Source of the DNA: Bactericera cockerelli
Taxonomy: Eukaryota > Arthropoda > Insecta > Hemiptera > Triozidae
Direction of reading: 5' to 3'
Length of the DNA stretch: 64,000 bases
Assembly: GCA_024516035.1 (NCBI GenBank)
Contig: CM044955.1
Span: forward strand, 13,554,079 to 13,618,078
The position numbers and the translations under genes are program-made. Positions 63,998 to 64,000 of the stretch are shown here, in pieces (within the stretch, counting starts at the first letter, position 1; each line of letters starts with the position of its first letter). Below the pieces are notes generated by a model that was not told the origin of the DNA, ran no database searches, and saw only the letters and a program-made list of their open reading frames with translations.

Positions 63998-64000
63998 AGC

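Larger units (their letters stand above)
61587..64000 (-). mobile_element. Errantivirus (env-bearing Ty3/gypsy) 3' part, continuing past the window
   Basis: On the minus strand the order is integrase C-terminal half, then env, as in gypsy-type errantiviruses, running towards a 3' LTR left of 61587. The pol ORF is open to the window edge; env is broken. It lies antisense downstream of the last TBC1D31 exon found, so it may sit in an intron of that gene or beyond its end. Confidence 0.85.

Overview
The window is eukaryotic, almost certainly insect. Protein-coding exons are short, bounded by GT-AG introns, and scattered through AT-rich DNA packed with retroposons. A hemipteran is my guess from the repeat style, but the sequence alone does not settle the species. 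I could follow three split host genes and one intronless nested gene. Everything else I can recognise is repeat: at least seven SINE-like families, MITEs, a full-length Jockey-type LINE, a short-LTR Ty3/gypsy derivative, and the 3' part of an env-bearing gypsy (errantivirus) element.

Layout. 1-2650 is non-coding upstream DNA with a cluster of AAACCGGT sites. 2660-28586 (+) is a complete peroxisomal acyl-CoA oxidase of the ACOX3 type (12 coding exons, 693 codons plus stop, ending in the peroxisomal signal CKL). Its introns hold the LINE (6490-10932), a 1.65-kb palindrome (21091-22744) and the gypsy derivative (23788-26536). 31749-37768 (-) is a complete very-long-chain fatty acid elongase (ELOVL, 7 coding exons, 273 residues), tail to tail with ACOX3. 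38-44 kb is mostly repeats and AT-rich DNA. 44385-61180 (+) is most of TBC1D31 (WD40 repeats, TBC-like domain, coiled-coil tail); its first coding exon was not found and it may continue beyond 61180. An intronless coiled-coil gene (49927-50958) sits in one of its introns. 61587-64000 (-) is a decayed errantivirus whose integrase is intact at the window edge and whose env is broken.

The most unusual feature is a recurring pattern of tandem duplication that straddles exon boundaries. In ACOX3, the 3' splice site of exon 9 occurs six times, its 5' splice site fourteen times in 50-bp units, and the last coding segment with the stop codon and peroxisomal signal eleven times in 33-bp units. The 3' splice site of exon 10 has an extra upstream copy. 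In TBC1D31, the end of one coiled-coil exon plus its 5' splice site is repeated about eight times. The LINE is flanked by perfect 551-bp direct repeats, far longer than usual target-site duplications. Assembly error must be excluded for each of these.

Function. ACOX3 (peroxisomal beta-oxidation) and the elongase (ER chain extension) both act on long acyl-CoAs, but their tail-to-tail placement is probably coincidental. TBC1D31 is a centrosome/centriolar-satellite protein in vertebrates and is unrelated to them.
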